Of a DNA stretch of 64,000 bases, positions 1 through 9,300 are shown in pieces. The stretch lies in NCBI GenBank assembly GCA_025351825.1, contig JANXVE010000005.1, positions 47,702-111,701 of the forward strand, given 5' to 3'. How positions within the stretch are numbered: the first letter of the stretch is position 1; each line of letters begins with the position of its first letter. The DNA is from Chamaesiphon sp. 341R_metabat_111. Lineage in GTDB: Bacteria; Cyanobacteriota; Cyanobacteriia; Cyanobacteriales; Chamaesiphonaceae. Under the pieces are notes generated by a model. The model saw nothing but the letters and a program-made list of their open reading frames with translations. It was not told where the DNA came from and searched no databases. Position numbers and translations under genes: made by a program.

Positions 1-942
1 GATGAAATGCAAAATTTGGTAAATGCACGCAGAGGTAAGGATGACTTACTGAATTTCCTCGTTAAAATGGATAATATCATCGGTGTGCCAGTTATTAAAG
101 TTGGCACAAATGAGGCATTGCCAATTCTTCAGGGTAACTTTCGTAATGCCAGGAGAGGGACAGGCGAAGGTAGTATTATTTGGGATCGAATGCAGAAAAA
201 TGATGATGATTGGCAATTATTTGTTGAGAATTTGTGGGAGTATCAATGGACGAGAAAAAAGGTGGCGTTATCACCAGAACTAGCAGAAGCTTTCTACGAT
301 GAATCTCAAGGTATTATTGATGTCGCCATCAAGCTTTTTAGAATGGTTCAATGCCGGAGTATTGCGTTGGAGGGTGATGAAGCCATAACAGTAGAGTTGA
401 TTAGACAAGTTGCCAAAGATGGATTGTATTTACTGAAGCCAATGCTAGCCGCCATTCGGAATAACGATGAGCGAGAAATGCTAAGGTATAAGGACATCGC
501 GCCACTAAATATACTGGCATACGAGCAGCAATGTCTCAGCAAGCTCAACGAATTGACACTGCGAAAAAATAAACTAGATCGGGATAAAAAGATTGATTCT
601 AATTTATTAAGAGCGACGATTGCAGAATTACTAGATTTAGATGTCTCTCCTCATGTAGCAAAAGAATGTGCAGAACAAGTAATAACTGACAATAAATCTG
701 AGCTAAACATCGCTAATTTGGTTGCACTGGCTTACAAACTATCTTTGACAGGATCTACTCGACAGACTTCAATACTAGCCAAATCAAAGTCTCAAGTGAA
801 GACGAAAAAGACAGAACCTGCTTATCAAAAAAATGATCTACGCCAGACCGTTTCAAAAGCGATCGAGAACAACACATCTGCTTATGAAGATATCAAATCG
901 GTAGGATTGATTTGCGATCCAGTTGCTGAGTACATCAGCTAA
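1..942 (+). CDS. tnsC: TnsC, AAA+ transposition regulator (5' end missing)
   Basis: The open frame runs in from the left edge. Its first two codons, Asp-Glu before MQNL, look like the Walker B motif of the TnsC/TniB ATPases, so the Walker A half is outside the window. The visible part continues through the sensor region (VPVIKVGTNEA) and the helical lid, then a charged C-terminal tail of about 120 residues. TnsC is the ATP-dependent matchmaker that links a target-bound TniQ/TnsD to the TnsA/TnsB transposase. The next gene starts 7 bases after the stop, so the two are almost certainly co-transcribed. An internal ATG at 7 is not the true start. Confidence 0.88.
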   Translation, partial: DEMQNLVNARRGKDDLLNFLVKMDNIIGVPVIKVGTNEALPILQGNFRNARRGTGEGSIIWDRMQKNDDDWQLFVENLWEYQWTRKKVALSPELAEAFYDESQGIIDVAIKLFRMVQCRSIALEGDEAITVELIRQVAKDGLYLLKPMLAAIRNNDEREMLRYKDIAPLNILAYEQQCLSKLNELTLRKNKLDRDKKIDSNLLRATIAELLDLDVSPHVAKECAEQVITDNKSELNIANLVALAYKLSLTGSTRQTSILAKSKSQVKTKKTEPAYQKNDLRQTVSKAIENNTSAYEDIKSVGLICDPVAEYIS

Positions 943-949
943 GGTATCT

Positions 950-1909
950 ATGTGTGCCCTTGGTTCTTTTCCTCGTTTATACCCTGATGAACTCTTATAC
1001 AGTGGGCTGGCTAGATACCATATTCGCAGTGGTAATCAGAAATTTCGGCAGACCGATTTAGATCTATTTGGCTACTCTTCTCAGCAAGCTTGTCGCGTCA
1101 CGCTGACTAATAACTTAAAGGGTTTAGTCAAACAAATAGCTCATATCTCAGACTATAGAGTGAGATGGCTGATGGAGAATCATACCCTGTATCCTTTTTA
1201 CGCTGCCTTTCTAAGCCCGATCGAAATAAGAAAATTAGAGTCGGCAACGATCGAGAAACGCAGTGGCTCGATACTGGAGCAAGCTAGAGTTGATTTGGAC
1301 AGCACTAGCGATCGCCGAAAGCACTTAAAATTCTGCCCTCTGTGTTTAACAGCGGAAATTGAACAATACGGAGAACCATACTGGCATCGCCTTCATCAGA
1401 TTCCAGGATCGATCATCTGCACCCAACATCGGATTTTGCTGCTCGACAGTAGTGTCCCGACAGAGAGTCTTGGTGTTCACTATCATGCCGCTAGTTATGA
1501 AAATTGTATTGTCGATCTGGAGCAGTCAGAGCTTTCGCCAGATAATCTCAAATATCTACTTGAGATAGCAACCGATCTAGTCTGGCTAGTAGATACGAGA
1601 ATTGATTTTCGTGGGATGAGGTGGTTGCGAGATCGATATATTGCTGAATTGTGCAAACGAGGATTAGTTGAAAAACTAGTCAGGGGAGAGTTTAAATTTG
1701 ATGAATGGGAGCTTTTCCAATCTTTCCGTGATTTTTATGGTGAGGAAGCCTTGAACTGGATCGAGCCTCGTTTTGTAGACACTGAGGGTAAGTATCTCAT
1801 TCATTGCTTGTTCGCCGGAGATTTAGATCCAAAGATCGATCGAGTAGCGCATGTTTTAATCATCAGATACCTTTTTGGCTCAATTACTGATTTTGTGGTG
1901 TCACATTAA
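950..1909 (+). CDS. tniQ: TniQ family target selector, short form (Cascade-associated type)
   Basis: A protein of about 319 residues beginning MCALGSFPRLYPDELLYSG, the TniQ N-terminal signature. It has a zinc-finger-like stretch FCPLC followed by PYWHRLHQIPG, then IICTQH. ATG at 950 is preferred because its product begins directly at the conserved N-terminus. A TTG at 923 would overlap tnsC. Short TniQ proteins next to cas genes bind Cascade and recruit TnsC in type I CASTs, and that role is inferred here from length and position. It is clearly paralogous to the 627-residue protein at 19273: both have YPDELLYS, ARYHIRSGN, YWHRLHQI and the same cysteine/histidine pattern. Confidence 0.85.
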   Translation: MCALGSFPRLYPDELLYSGLARYHIRSGNQKFRQTDLDLFGYSSQQACRVTLTNNLKGLVKQIAHISDYRVRWLMENHTLYPFYAAFLSPIEIRKLESATIEKRSGSILEQARVDLDSTSDRRKHLKFCPLCLTAEIEQYGEPYWHRLHQIPGSIICTQHRILLLDSSVPTESLGVHYHAASYENCIVDLEQSELSPDNLKYLLEIATDLVWLVDTRIDFRGMRWLRDRYIAELCKRGLVEKLVRGEFKFDEWELFQSFRDFYGEEALNWIEPRFVDTEGKYLIHCLFAGDLDPKIDRVAHVLIIRYLFGSITDFVVSH

Positions 1910-2019
1910 TTAATGTTCAGAAACAAAAGTAAGTTAGTTTAAGGTGCTTTGACCTGAACATATGGTCTAAAATAGTAATCAAGTACTGATAATGTCAAGC
2001 TTAGTAAAATCTCATAAGT

Positions 2020-2676
2020 ATGGCTATCCTCATCGATCGCACTTCAGAAGAGCGAGATTGTTACCGATCCTGTAGTGAGGAGTTCGGTGATTATCTATTT
2101 CCGGTTGAGGGGCAATCCATTGGGGTCGATCATGCTCACCCTCTGTATGGTGGTATTTCCGAGATAATCCCAGAATTTCATGAGTCCAACTCGATTGGTA
2201 TCTTTGGAATTAATGGAAAACTCAGTGGGGCTTATTCTAAACGTTTAAACATCGATGCTGAGTCTGTATTGAAGATTCGGCTACCGTTGGATCTGTCTCG
2301 ATCGATCTACAAACTTGCCGGAAAAACTCTTCAAATTCACCAAGACAAAATCTATCTCGGCATTCCTGAGTTAGAACTAATTGTGCCGTCTCAAAACCTA
2401 GAGGCTCGAATTGTCACCATTAAAGGCTTTTTAGATGCAAGTGCATTAGAGACGGCAGCGCAGAATCATCTAGATCGATTGGAGATTGTCGGTAAAGTTC
2501 GGGTTTTAACTCGCCCTGATGGTCAACCGAGATGTCGAACTGTCAGAATTCACAAGAAGAAAGTGGTTGGCTTTGGAGTTAGAGTCGAGGGACTTAGCAG
2601 TCAAGATTCACTTATTTTGCAGCAACAAGGTATTGGAGGCAGACGGAAGATGGGTTGTGGCTTATTTACTCCCTAA
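2020..2676 (+). CDS. cas6: Cas6, type I-MYXAN crRNA endonuclease
   Basis: 218 residues. The N-terminus (FPVEGQSIGVDHAHPLYGGIS) and the glycine-rich C-terminus (GIGGRRKMGCGLF) are typical of the MYXAN form of Cas6, a RAMP-fold RNase that cuts the CRISPR transcript at the base of the repeat hairpin. The repeats downstream contain a GCC-GATA-GGC stem followed by TTGATCAC, which would leave the usual 8-base 5' handle. The gene follows tniQ after 110 bases and precedes cas8 by 2 bases. A 9-base word AAGGTGCTT at 1941 in its upstream gap also occurs in the array leader. Confidence 0.88.
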   Translation: MAILIDRTSEERDCYRSCSEEFGDYLFPVEGQSIGVDHAHPLYGGISEIIPEFHESNSIGIFGINGKLSGAYSKRLNIDAESVLKIRLPLDLSRSIYKLAGKTLQIHQDKIYLGIPELELIVPSQNLEARIVTIKGFLDASALETAAQNHLDRLEIVGKVRVLTRPDGQPRCRTVRIHKKKVVGFGVRVEGLSSQDSLILQQQGIGGRRKMGCGLFTP

Positions 2677-2678
2677 AG

Positions 2679-4139
2679 ATGGTCAAATTCCACCTAGATA
2701 TCCGCGATCCAAGTATGACTTTCCTCCATCGTGCAGGAGTAGCGGGTTTATTCGTCCAATTAAAATATCTCGAATATCTTAAACTCCAACCACCTCATGG
2801 TCTAAATTGGTCGCTGACCGCACAAGCTATCGAGTTAGACTGGACAGGAAAAGACATAGATGCACTGCAATGGCTATTTTCACAGTCTTTTCAAATCGAT
2901 AATGATGGGCTGATTTACTTCCCCGCGATCGAGCATTCGCTGGATTTCCGCCAAAGACTAGCTATCCACCGAGGATTACAGAATAGTTTTTTACAGCATA
3001 CTCAGTTTTTCAAATCTGCTGGCAAGGTCGTCAGGGAAGATGGCGATCGGCAGATAAAATATAGAGCATGTGCTAGCTATGTTCACCAAAGGGCTACAGA
3101 TTTTCTCTGCGATCTTCAAGGTAATCTCCAGTCTAAGCCGATTAAAATCACGGGCTGGATTTATCCAGGTGCCACCGTTCAACATGAATTAGTAAAAGCA
3201 ACTACACAATTTTCTGAGGGCGTACCGTACTTTTTAGCGTTGTTGTTTGCTCCACTGGCTTGCACTCATATATCGATTTCGGCCAACTGGCAGCAGCGGA
3301 AGATACAAAATGGCATAATTATACCTGAAGTAATCGATCTAGAGAAATGCGATCGACAATTATTCCACTACTGGGCTGACGGTTGGTCTGATGCAGCACT
3401 AAAATTCTTACTAAAAACAACTGTGGTTAGTCAGCAGTCTAAAGCTAAGACTCATAGATGCTTGATAATTCCTTTTGGTACAGTTGCTTGGTCGAAACAG
3501 CAGCAAACTCGTCTAGCAGCCGAGACGATCGAGATCGACATTCAACGTTTAGAGCTTTATCGGATATTCTGTGCGGAATTGAGACAAGGTGATCCTCTTT
3601 GCCAATTTATTGCAGAAAATCTCATTCGAGGAAAACCTTGGTGGTGGGGATTTGCGGATGTTTTTGTCCACAAAGAAGCATATCTGACTATTAAATTTCG
3701 TCAAAATCAGCTAAATTGTATGATGAAAAAAACTGAATGGGATACTGAAGCACAAGAACTGTTTGTTCAGGCTTGCCATCAAGGTTTGAGGATAACTTTT
3801 GGTAAAATTGGCGGAAAAACAAAAGAGGGTGACTATCCGCAATTCGATCGAAAGGTCATTCAACTAAGATCGAGTTTAGAGCGATGTCACAGTGCAGCAA
3901 CTTTTCGGGACTTTATCACCTCATTTTGGGGAAATGCTGGAAACATTAAAGTTTTGCAAGAATCTTGGCAAAAACTATTACCGTTGACAACTGGACAAAG
4001 TGACTGGAAGATGGCAAAAAGTCTGTTTTTTCTGGCACTGGCTAGCTACAAAGGAGAAGAGAAATTTCCCAACCCTGATAAACCTCCAGCCGAAGATCCA
4101 TCAACAGCCACTACAGAACCGGAGGTTCGACATGTTTAA
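2679..4139 (+). CDS. cas8: Cas8, type I-B/MYXAN Cascade large subunit
   Basis: About 486 residues starting MVKFHLDIRDPSM. ATG 2679 lies 2 bases after the cas6 stop, giving translational coupling, and the upstream TTG at 2655 would overlap cas6. The sequence resembles the Cas8a1/MYXAN family found next to Cas6-MYXAN in cyanobacteria. It contains GVPYFLALLFAPLA and a carboxy-terminal helical region. In a CAST it recognises the PAM and holds the 5' handle of the crRNA but recruits no Cas3. Assignment rests on gene order and family resemblance, since Cas8 proteins are poorly conserved. The last 8 bases overlap cas7. Confidence 0.8.
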   Translation: MVKFHLDIRDPSMTFLHRAGVAGLFVQLKYLEYLKLQPPHGLNWSLTAQAIELDWTGKDIDALQWLFSQSFQIDNDGLIYFPAIEHSLDFRQRLAIHRGLQNSFLQHTQFFKSAGKVVREDGDRQIKYRACASYVHQRATDFLCDLQGNLQSKPIKITGWIYPGATVQHELVKATTQFSEGVPYFLALLFAPLACTHISISANWQQRKIQNGIIIPEVIDLEKCDRQLFHYWADGWSDAALKFLLKTTVVSQQSKAKTHRCLIIPFGTVAWSKQQQTRLAAETIEIDIQRLELYRIFCAELRQGDPLCQFIAENLIRGKPWWWGFADVFVHKEAYLTIKFRQNQLNCMMKKTEWDTEAQELFVQACHQGLRITFGKIGGKTKEGDYPQFDRKVIQLRSSLERCHSAATFRDFITSFWGNAGNIKVLQESWQKLLPLTTGQSDWKMAKSLFFLALASYKGEEKFPNPDKPPAEDPSTATTEPEVRHV

Positions 4140-5058
4140 TCTTTTTGGTAATATTCTGACTGCTTATGGAGTGGCAGCTAATAATCGTGGGGAAAGTGAA
4201 GGAAATATTTCCAAGTTACAAAAACTCCTGTGGCACGGAGAAACTCATACGACTGTCTCGGCAGAGGCTATTCGCTGGTCATTGCGATACACTTGGCAAC
4301 GACAAGGATTGGCAGTAAATCGGGTCTGGAATCCGCTCGTACCAGAGTCCACATGGCAAGATCCTAATTTCGATCCAGACAAATATCTTGATGACGATAT
4401 TCTGGGCTTTATGCACGCAGAAGCAGCAAAAATAGATGATACCGAAGAAGATCCAGCAGTACCGATAATTCCAGCCAAAGGTCGATCTAAAGGCAAGCCA
4501 AAACCTAAAGGTACAGCGGTTAAACGGCGTGGGGCACTTGATGTCACTCCTGCTGTTTCTACTCGACCATTTCACGGTGATATTACTTTTAACGCTAGGA
4601 GTGGTGTAAAAGACCGCACATCTTTATATGCTACAGAACGACATGCAACCTATTACCAGTATGGTTTTTGTCTATCACCTGAGTACCTGCGAGACAAATC
4701 TCGCACTCTGGATGTTTTGGATGGCTTAGTCGGTATTGATAAGGTTGCTGGAAATCATGGACGATTTTTGTTTGATTTTGCGCCTACGAATATCGTGCTG
4801 CGCTGGACTCAAGATTTGAACCCTCGACTTCTATACTGTTTCGAGCAAGATGAGCAAGAGCAGTTATCGTTACCCGATCTAATTTACAGAGTAGAATCTG
4901 GGGATATTAATCCAAAAGAACTCTGGATTGGTGGTCAATTATCTCAAGGATTAGAGGGGCTTGGCGCACACCTTTTCCCTGGTAGTTTGTCAGCCGTTAA
5001 TGCTTTGAAAGAGATAATAACCAGGGATTTGGGACTAGAATCAAAAGTGATTAGCTAA
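4132..5058 (+). CDS. cas7: Cas7 (DevR/Cst2-type) Cascade backbone subunit
   Basis: About 308 residues. ATG 4132 has a good ribosome site (GGAGG at 4121) and overlaps the end of cas8. Typical Cas7 features are the N-terminus FNLFGNILTAYGVAANNRGESEGN, split by strands, a hinge region rich in Lys/Pro around residues 120 to 135 (AKGRSKGKPKPKG), and FNARSGVKDRTSLYATERHATYYQYGF. The C-terminal half carries the HGRFLFDFAPTNIVLRWT strands. It would polymerise along the spacer part of the crRNA. The Lys-rich insertion may be an exposed thumb loop. Confidence 0.87.
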   Translation: MFNLFGNILTAYGVAANNRGESEGNISKLQKLLWHGETHTTVSAEAIRWSLRYTWQRQGLAVNRVWNPLVPESTWQDPNFDPDKYLDDDILGFMHAEAAKIDDTEEDPAVPIIPAKGRSKGKPKPKGTAVKRRGALDVTPAVSTRPFHGDITFNARSGVKDRTSLYATERHATYYQYGFCLSPEYLRDKSRTLDVLDGLVGIDKVAGNHGRFLFDFAPTNIVLRWTQDLNPRLLYCFEQDEQEQLSLPDLIYRVESGDINPKELWIGGQLSQGLEGLGAHLFPGSLSAVNALKEIITRDLGLESKVIS

Positions 5059-5696
5059 TGACAATTAATAAAATTGCTTTGCAAGTAGAAGTCCCGATCG
5101 CGTGTTTCCGTGATTCTAGAGCAAGAGAATATATTGCTACTTATCCAGTACCTCCACCCTCAACCGTTTATGGGATGCTATTATCGACGGTTGGCGAGGA
5201 GAATAGATTCAAGCATTGTGGTGTGAAATTGGCGATCGCAATGCTATCAGAAACTGCCAAATCCAGAGTAATTAGGAAAGTCCGCAGGTTTAAAGTTGGA
5301 GATATTCATTCATCGAAGAACTCTAAACCAGATTACCAAGAGTTGTTGACAGGAATTAAATTTGTGGTCTGGATCGATGCAACAGCAGATAAATCTATCT
5401 CTAACCTGTCTGAACGACTTCACAAAGCAATGACCGATTCGAGTTCGGTCGTCAGATTCGGAAACATTTGTTTGGGTGAGAGTCGTGACTTAGTAAACTC
5501 GATCGACATACTCACTGAGAATAGTCAGCAAGGATCGCTAAAATGGATTGTCCAAGATGAATATGGGGAAATAACACTCCCATATTGGGTAGATCGATCA
5601 GGATCTGAGCGCACTCGTTGGTTGCGGTATACATTGATAAAATCTGTTGATTGGGAACCACCAGCACTTTCTTGGACACAGATTCAGACTGACTAA
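5058..5696 (+). CDS. cas5: Cas5, Cascade subunit
   Basis: 212 residues starting MTINKIALQVEVPIACFRDS with the Cas5 signature YPVPPPSTVYGMLLSTVG near residue 30. It caps the 5' handle of the crRNA. Its ATG overlaps the cas7 stop by one base (TAATG), so it is the last gene of the tniQ-cas operon. The C-terminal third (RFGNICLGES, then LPYWVDRSGSERTRW and WTQIQTD) is found again in a decayed copy at 21164 to 21498. The sequence after its stop, AAAAATACAAGTAT, is also nearly repeated there (AAAAATGCAAGTAT). Confidence 0.88.
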   Translation: MTINKIALQVEVPIACFRDSRAREYIATYPVPPPSTVYGMLLSTVGEENRFKHCGVKLAIAMLSETAKSRVIRKVRRFKVGDIHSSKNSKPDYQELLTGIKFVVWIDATADKSISNLSERLHKAMTDSSSVVRFGNICLGESRDLVNSIDILTENSQQGSLKWIVQDEYGEITLPYWVDRSGSERTRWLRYTLIKSVDWEPPALSWTQIQTD

Positions 5697-5949
5697 AAAT
5701 ACAAGTATCTATGCCTGTGAGAGTTAAAATTTGTGAAAAATCACTTATATCCTTGTCTGGATAAGGCTTGCAGGGTTTTAGATTCAGTGTAAGGTGCTTG
5801 CAAATCGTTTAAATCCAGTCGGCAAGAAACTTATAGCAATTATCATCAGACTAATTTTAGTGAATTTTTGAGAATAGATGGTTCGATCGTCGGAGGTGCT
5901 TGTAAAGTTAGGAACGAAGCGTTGCTAGTTAGATGTTCTATCGACTGCC
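5697..5949 (+). promoter_or_regulatory. CRISPR leader
   Basis: An A/T-rich stretch without a convincing reading frame lies between cas5 and the first repeat. It contains two 12-base copies of the word GGTGCTTG(C/T)AAA at 5793 to 5804 and 5895 to 5906, 102 bases apart, with the second 55 bases before the first repeat. The same pair, with spacing of 101 and 55, occurs before the orphan repeat at 21863. That conservation marks the words as functional leader elements, possibly promoter or regulator sites. No -10/-35 pair was assigned with confidence. Confidence 0.65.
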
Positions 5950-6333
5950 CTGCTTCATAATGAAATGCCGATAGGCGTTGATCACAACTTTACTGACAAT
6001 GAGAAGGCAATTTTTCTCGGACTGCTTCATAATGAAATGCCGATAGGCGTTGATCACATTGCACCAGCCGGATCGTGGTCTTTGGAGGAGAATGCTGCTT
6101 CACAATGAAATGCCGATAGGCGTTGATCACCCGCGAAAATCTGGCAAAAACAGTTAGCTCTCGTCTGCTTCACAATGAAATGCCGATAGGCGTTGATCAC
6201 GGATTATGCTCCGAAGGGTATCTGAAAATGGCTACGCTGCTTAACAATGAAATGCCGATAGGTGCTGATCACGCGAGAGTCTGTCGGTGAAGAGAAGGCA
6301 ATCTGCTTCACAATGAAATGCCAATAGGCGTTG
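5950..6333 (+). CRISPR. CRISPR array: six 36-bp repeats (last degenerate), five spacers
   Basis: Repeats begin at 5950, 6022, 6095, 6165, 6237 and 6303. Each starts CTGCTT, then CATAATGAAATGCC or CACAATGAAATGCC, loop GATA, GGCG, and ends TTGATCAC. Spacers are 5986-6021 (36), 6058-6094 (37), 6131-6164 (34), 6201-6236 (36) and 6273-6302 (30 bases). Repeats 1 and 2 carry CATAATG, while 3 and 4 carry CACAATG. Repeat 5 has AACAATG and GGTGCTGATCAC. Repeat 6 reads CCAATAGG and has lost its terminal ATCAC. The short stem GCC/GGC is kept in all, which fits Cas6 cutting before the 8-base handle. Decay toward the distal end sets the direction of transcription as plus. Confidence 0.95.
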
Positions 6334-6336
6334 CTT

Positions 6337-9300
6337 CTACCCAGTCATCTCTATTCCTCTATCCCACAAATCTTGCCACTTGTAGTTGATGCTGCTTACC
6401 CCAAAATCAGCTTCTTTCGCAAAAGGTCTATTGACATACCTGACCTGACACTCATACTTGTCTCCCATTTCTTCGGGTACGAGTGGTGATACTCGCACTA
6501 AGGCGAGAAAATAACGATCGGGTTTGTTCAGAGCGGCTAAAACCTCGTTCTTAGTAACCGTAACTGTGTCCGCACCAGCTATTCGTCCTTTGACTTCAAT
6601 CAGTCGGAGTTCGCCTGTCTCAGTTATTAACGATTCGATATCCCAACCGCATTTCTGGGCACTAACATCTTTTGGTTCGTAGCCTAGAGCTTTTTCTAGT
6701 GTCATGACTGCTGACATGGCTGCTAATTCGACTCTTTTGGTTTCACGAGCAAATAGAGTAGGCGTTGTTAATGTGTCACCTTGTAACTTTAGCAATAAGC
6801 CGATCGGGATGACTAATGCACCACCAACGACAATCGGTGGGAGTGGGGAGAGTTTGCGCTCTTGTTCTAGATCTGCCAGTCTTTTTTGCATTCTGTCTGC
6901 TAAGTCATCGGCTCTAGCTCTGGCTTTGGCTGAGTTGAGTTTGGCATTGACTTTGCCTTGGACTTCGCGATCGTGTAATTCGATCGCGCGACAATCCCAG
7001 TAGTTGATTTCCTTGGTGAGCCGATCTTTGACTGCTACGAGGGTTTTGTCGATTAGTTCTTCCTTGCGCTGTCTCAATTCTTGGAGATGAGGCGAGACTA
7101 AATTGGCGATCGCGTAACTGGTAGCTCGATCTTCGAGATCTTGTCGTAGTCCGAGATCTTTGACGATCGGGGCGATGAGTTGTTGTTCTTGTGCAGTGAG
7201 CGGACGATAATCGAGATACGGCGCATAACCAGCACTGTAAGCGTTACCCGTCTCATCAATTTCTACATATTGCATCCGGCGGGAAACCACTCGTTGTCGC
7301 CCGTCTGGGGTGGTACGGGCATCTTGAATGGAATGATCCAGATACACAAGCGATCGAACGGTTTCTTCGGTGTCGTTAGGATCGACGAGAATGGCACCTT
7401 GTTTGAGTAAATCTCGGTATTTCTCTAAGATTAAATCTAACGTAGCATCTAATAATGGATGTCCAGGACAGACGAATGTAGCTATGGGTTTACCTGACAG
7501 AGAAATCGCTTCTTTTTCAAAACAGATGCGTTCGTAACGGGGTAAAAGTGGTGTACCAATACCACACTGTCTGTCTCGCTGGCGGATACTTGATGGAACG
7601 TGGGTGATTTCGTAGCGGTTGGATTCCCGTTGGCGAATCGTTCCACCTAAGTGCCCAAATGCCTCTAGGAAGAAGGATGCAATGAAATGGGGCTGGAGTT
7701 TACGGGCTTGCGCTCGTTCCATGTCAGCGCGGATTTTTAGTACCTTGGAGGCATCGATCGCATCCCGCGCCAGTACCCGTTCTTCTAGCAGTTGTTGGAG
7801 TCGGTGGCGATCTAATTTGTCTGCTACCACTCGATCGAGTCTGGCTTTTACTTCTGGCTCTTCACCGTACCGAATTGCTTCGATTAATAACTCTCGCAAT
7901 TCCTTACCCGCGATCGCTTTGCCCAAGACATCAAATACTTGACCGCCGAGAGCCTTCTGTTCGGCTTCTAGCTTGATTAATAGCGATCGATAGACATCCC
8001 CTTCCCTTGTCTCATCTGCGACTAAATTCCACAGGTGACAGACTTCCGTTTGTCCGATTCGGTGAATCCGTCCGAATCTTTGCTCTAGACGATTGGGATT
8101 CCACGGTAGGTCATAATTTACCATTAGGTGTGCCCGTTGGAGGTTAATCCCTTCTCCAGCGGCATCTGTAGCCACTAATACCTGAACGGTGACATCTTGT
8201 TTAAAACCAGCTTCCGCTTTTTTGCGATCCTCTCGCCCCATTGCGCCGTGGATAGTTACGACTGCATCGGGATTACCCAGCAAATTACCAATCCGTTCGA
8301 CTAAATAGTTGAGCGTATCCCGCTGCTCGGTAAAGATTACTAATTTGCGACGGTATCCACCAGCATCAAACATTTCTGCTTGATTTTGCAATAGGCTGGA
8401 GAGTTCTTCCCATTTACGATCGGTACCACTGCGGCGAACTTTGAGAGCTAGTTTTTCTAGTTCTTCAAGTAGCATGATTTCAGTTTTCAGTTCGGCAATA
8501 GTTCGAGCTGCGGTTGCCAGATCGACTACTTCTGATTCGGTTTGTTCTCGTTCTTCACTAGCGATATCCTCAAAGTCATCATCGATATCTTCTAGATCGA
8601 GCGATGGATAAAACTCTAACTCTAAATTATGCCCACGCTTGAGTATTTCTTCTTCTCGCAACCGTTTTTGGAGTCGTTCTTTCCGGCGACGGAGAGATTG
8701 ATAGATCGCTTCAGGCGAAGACGCTAATCGGCGTTGGAGGATCGTCAGAGCAAATCCTACCGTACCTTTTCTACCTTCGCTGGTGAGTGTTTCGGCACGG
8801 TTAAATTCTTCTCGCACATACTCTGTCACCTTCCGGTAGAGTTGCGCTTCCAGATCTGATAGTGGATAAGCGACAGTATGCGATCGACGTTCGGGGAATA
8901 GTGGTTTACCATCGAACTTCAATAGGTCTTCTTTTACTAGCCGCCGCATCAGATCGCTGGTATCAGCAACGTGAACCCCGTCTCGAAACCGACCTTCAAA
9001 TCGATCGCCATCTAATAATGCTAGGAACAGTTGAAAATCTTCTTCTTTGCCATTATGTGGGGTCGCAGTCATCAACAAAAAGTTACGAGTCTGGCTGGAT
9101 AATAATTTACCTAGTTTGTAGCGTTTAGTTTCCTTAATCTCGCCATTAAAGAAAGAAGCCGACATTTTATGCGCTTCATCGCAGATAACTAGATCCCAAT
9201 CAGTCTGTTTTAGTTTCTCCTGAAGGTCATCATTGCGACTGAGTTTATCTAGTCTGGCAATTACAAGCGGCATTTCATCGAAGGGATTACCAGTTCGGGC

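Noticed and set aside
1947..1975. Promoter with TTGACC and TAAAAT before cas6
   Set aside because: The spacing is only 13 bases, too short for a standard sigma-70 promoter.
5986..6302. Spacers 1 and 5 share the 11 bases GAGAAGGCAAT
   Set aside because: The match is short and at different places in each spacer. Chance or a common donor cannot be separated without a search.
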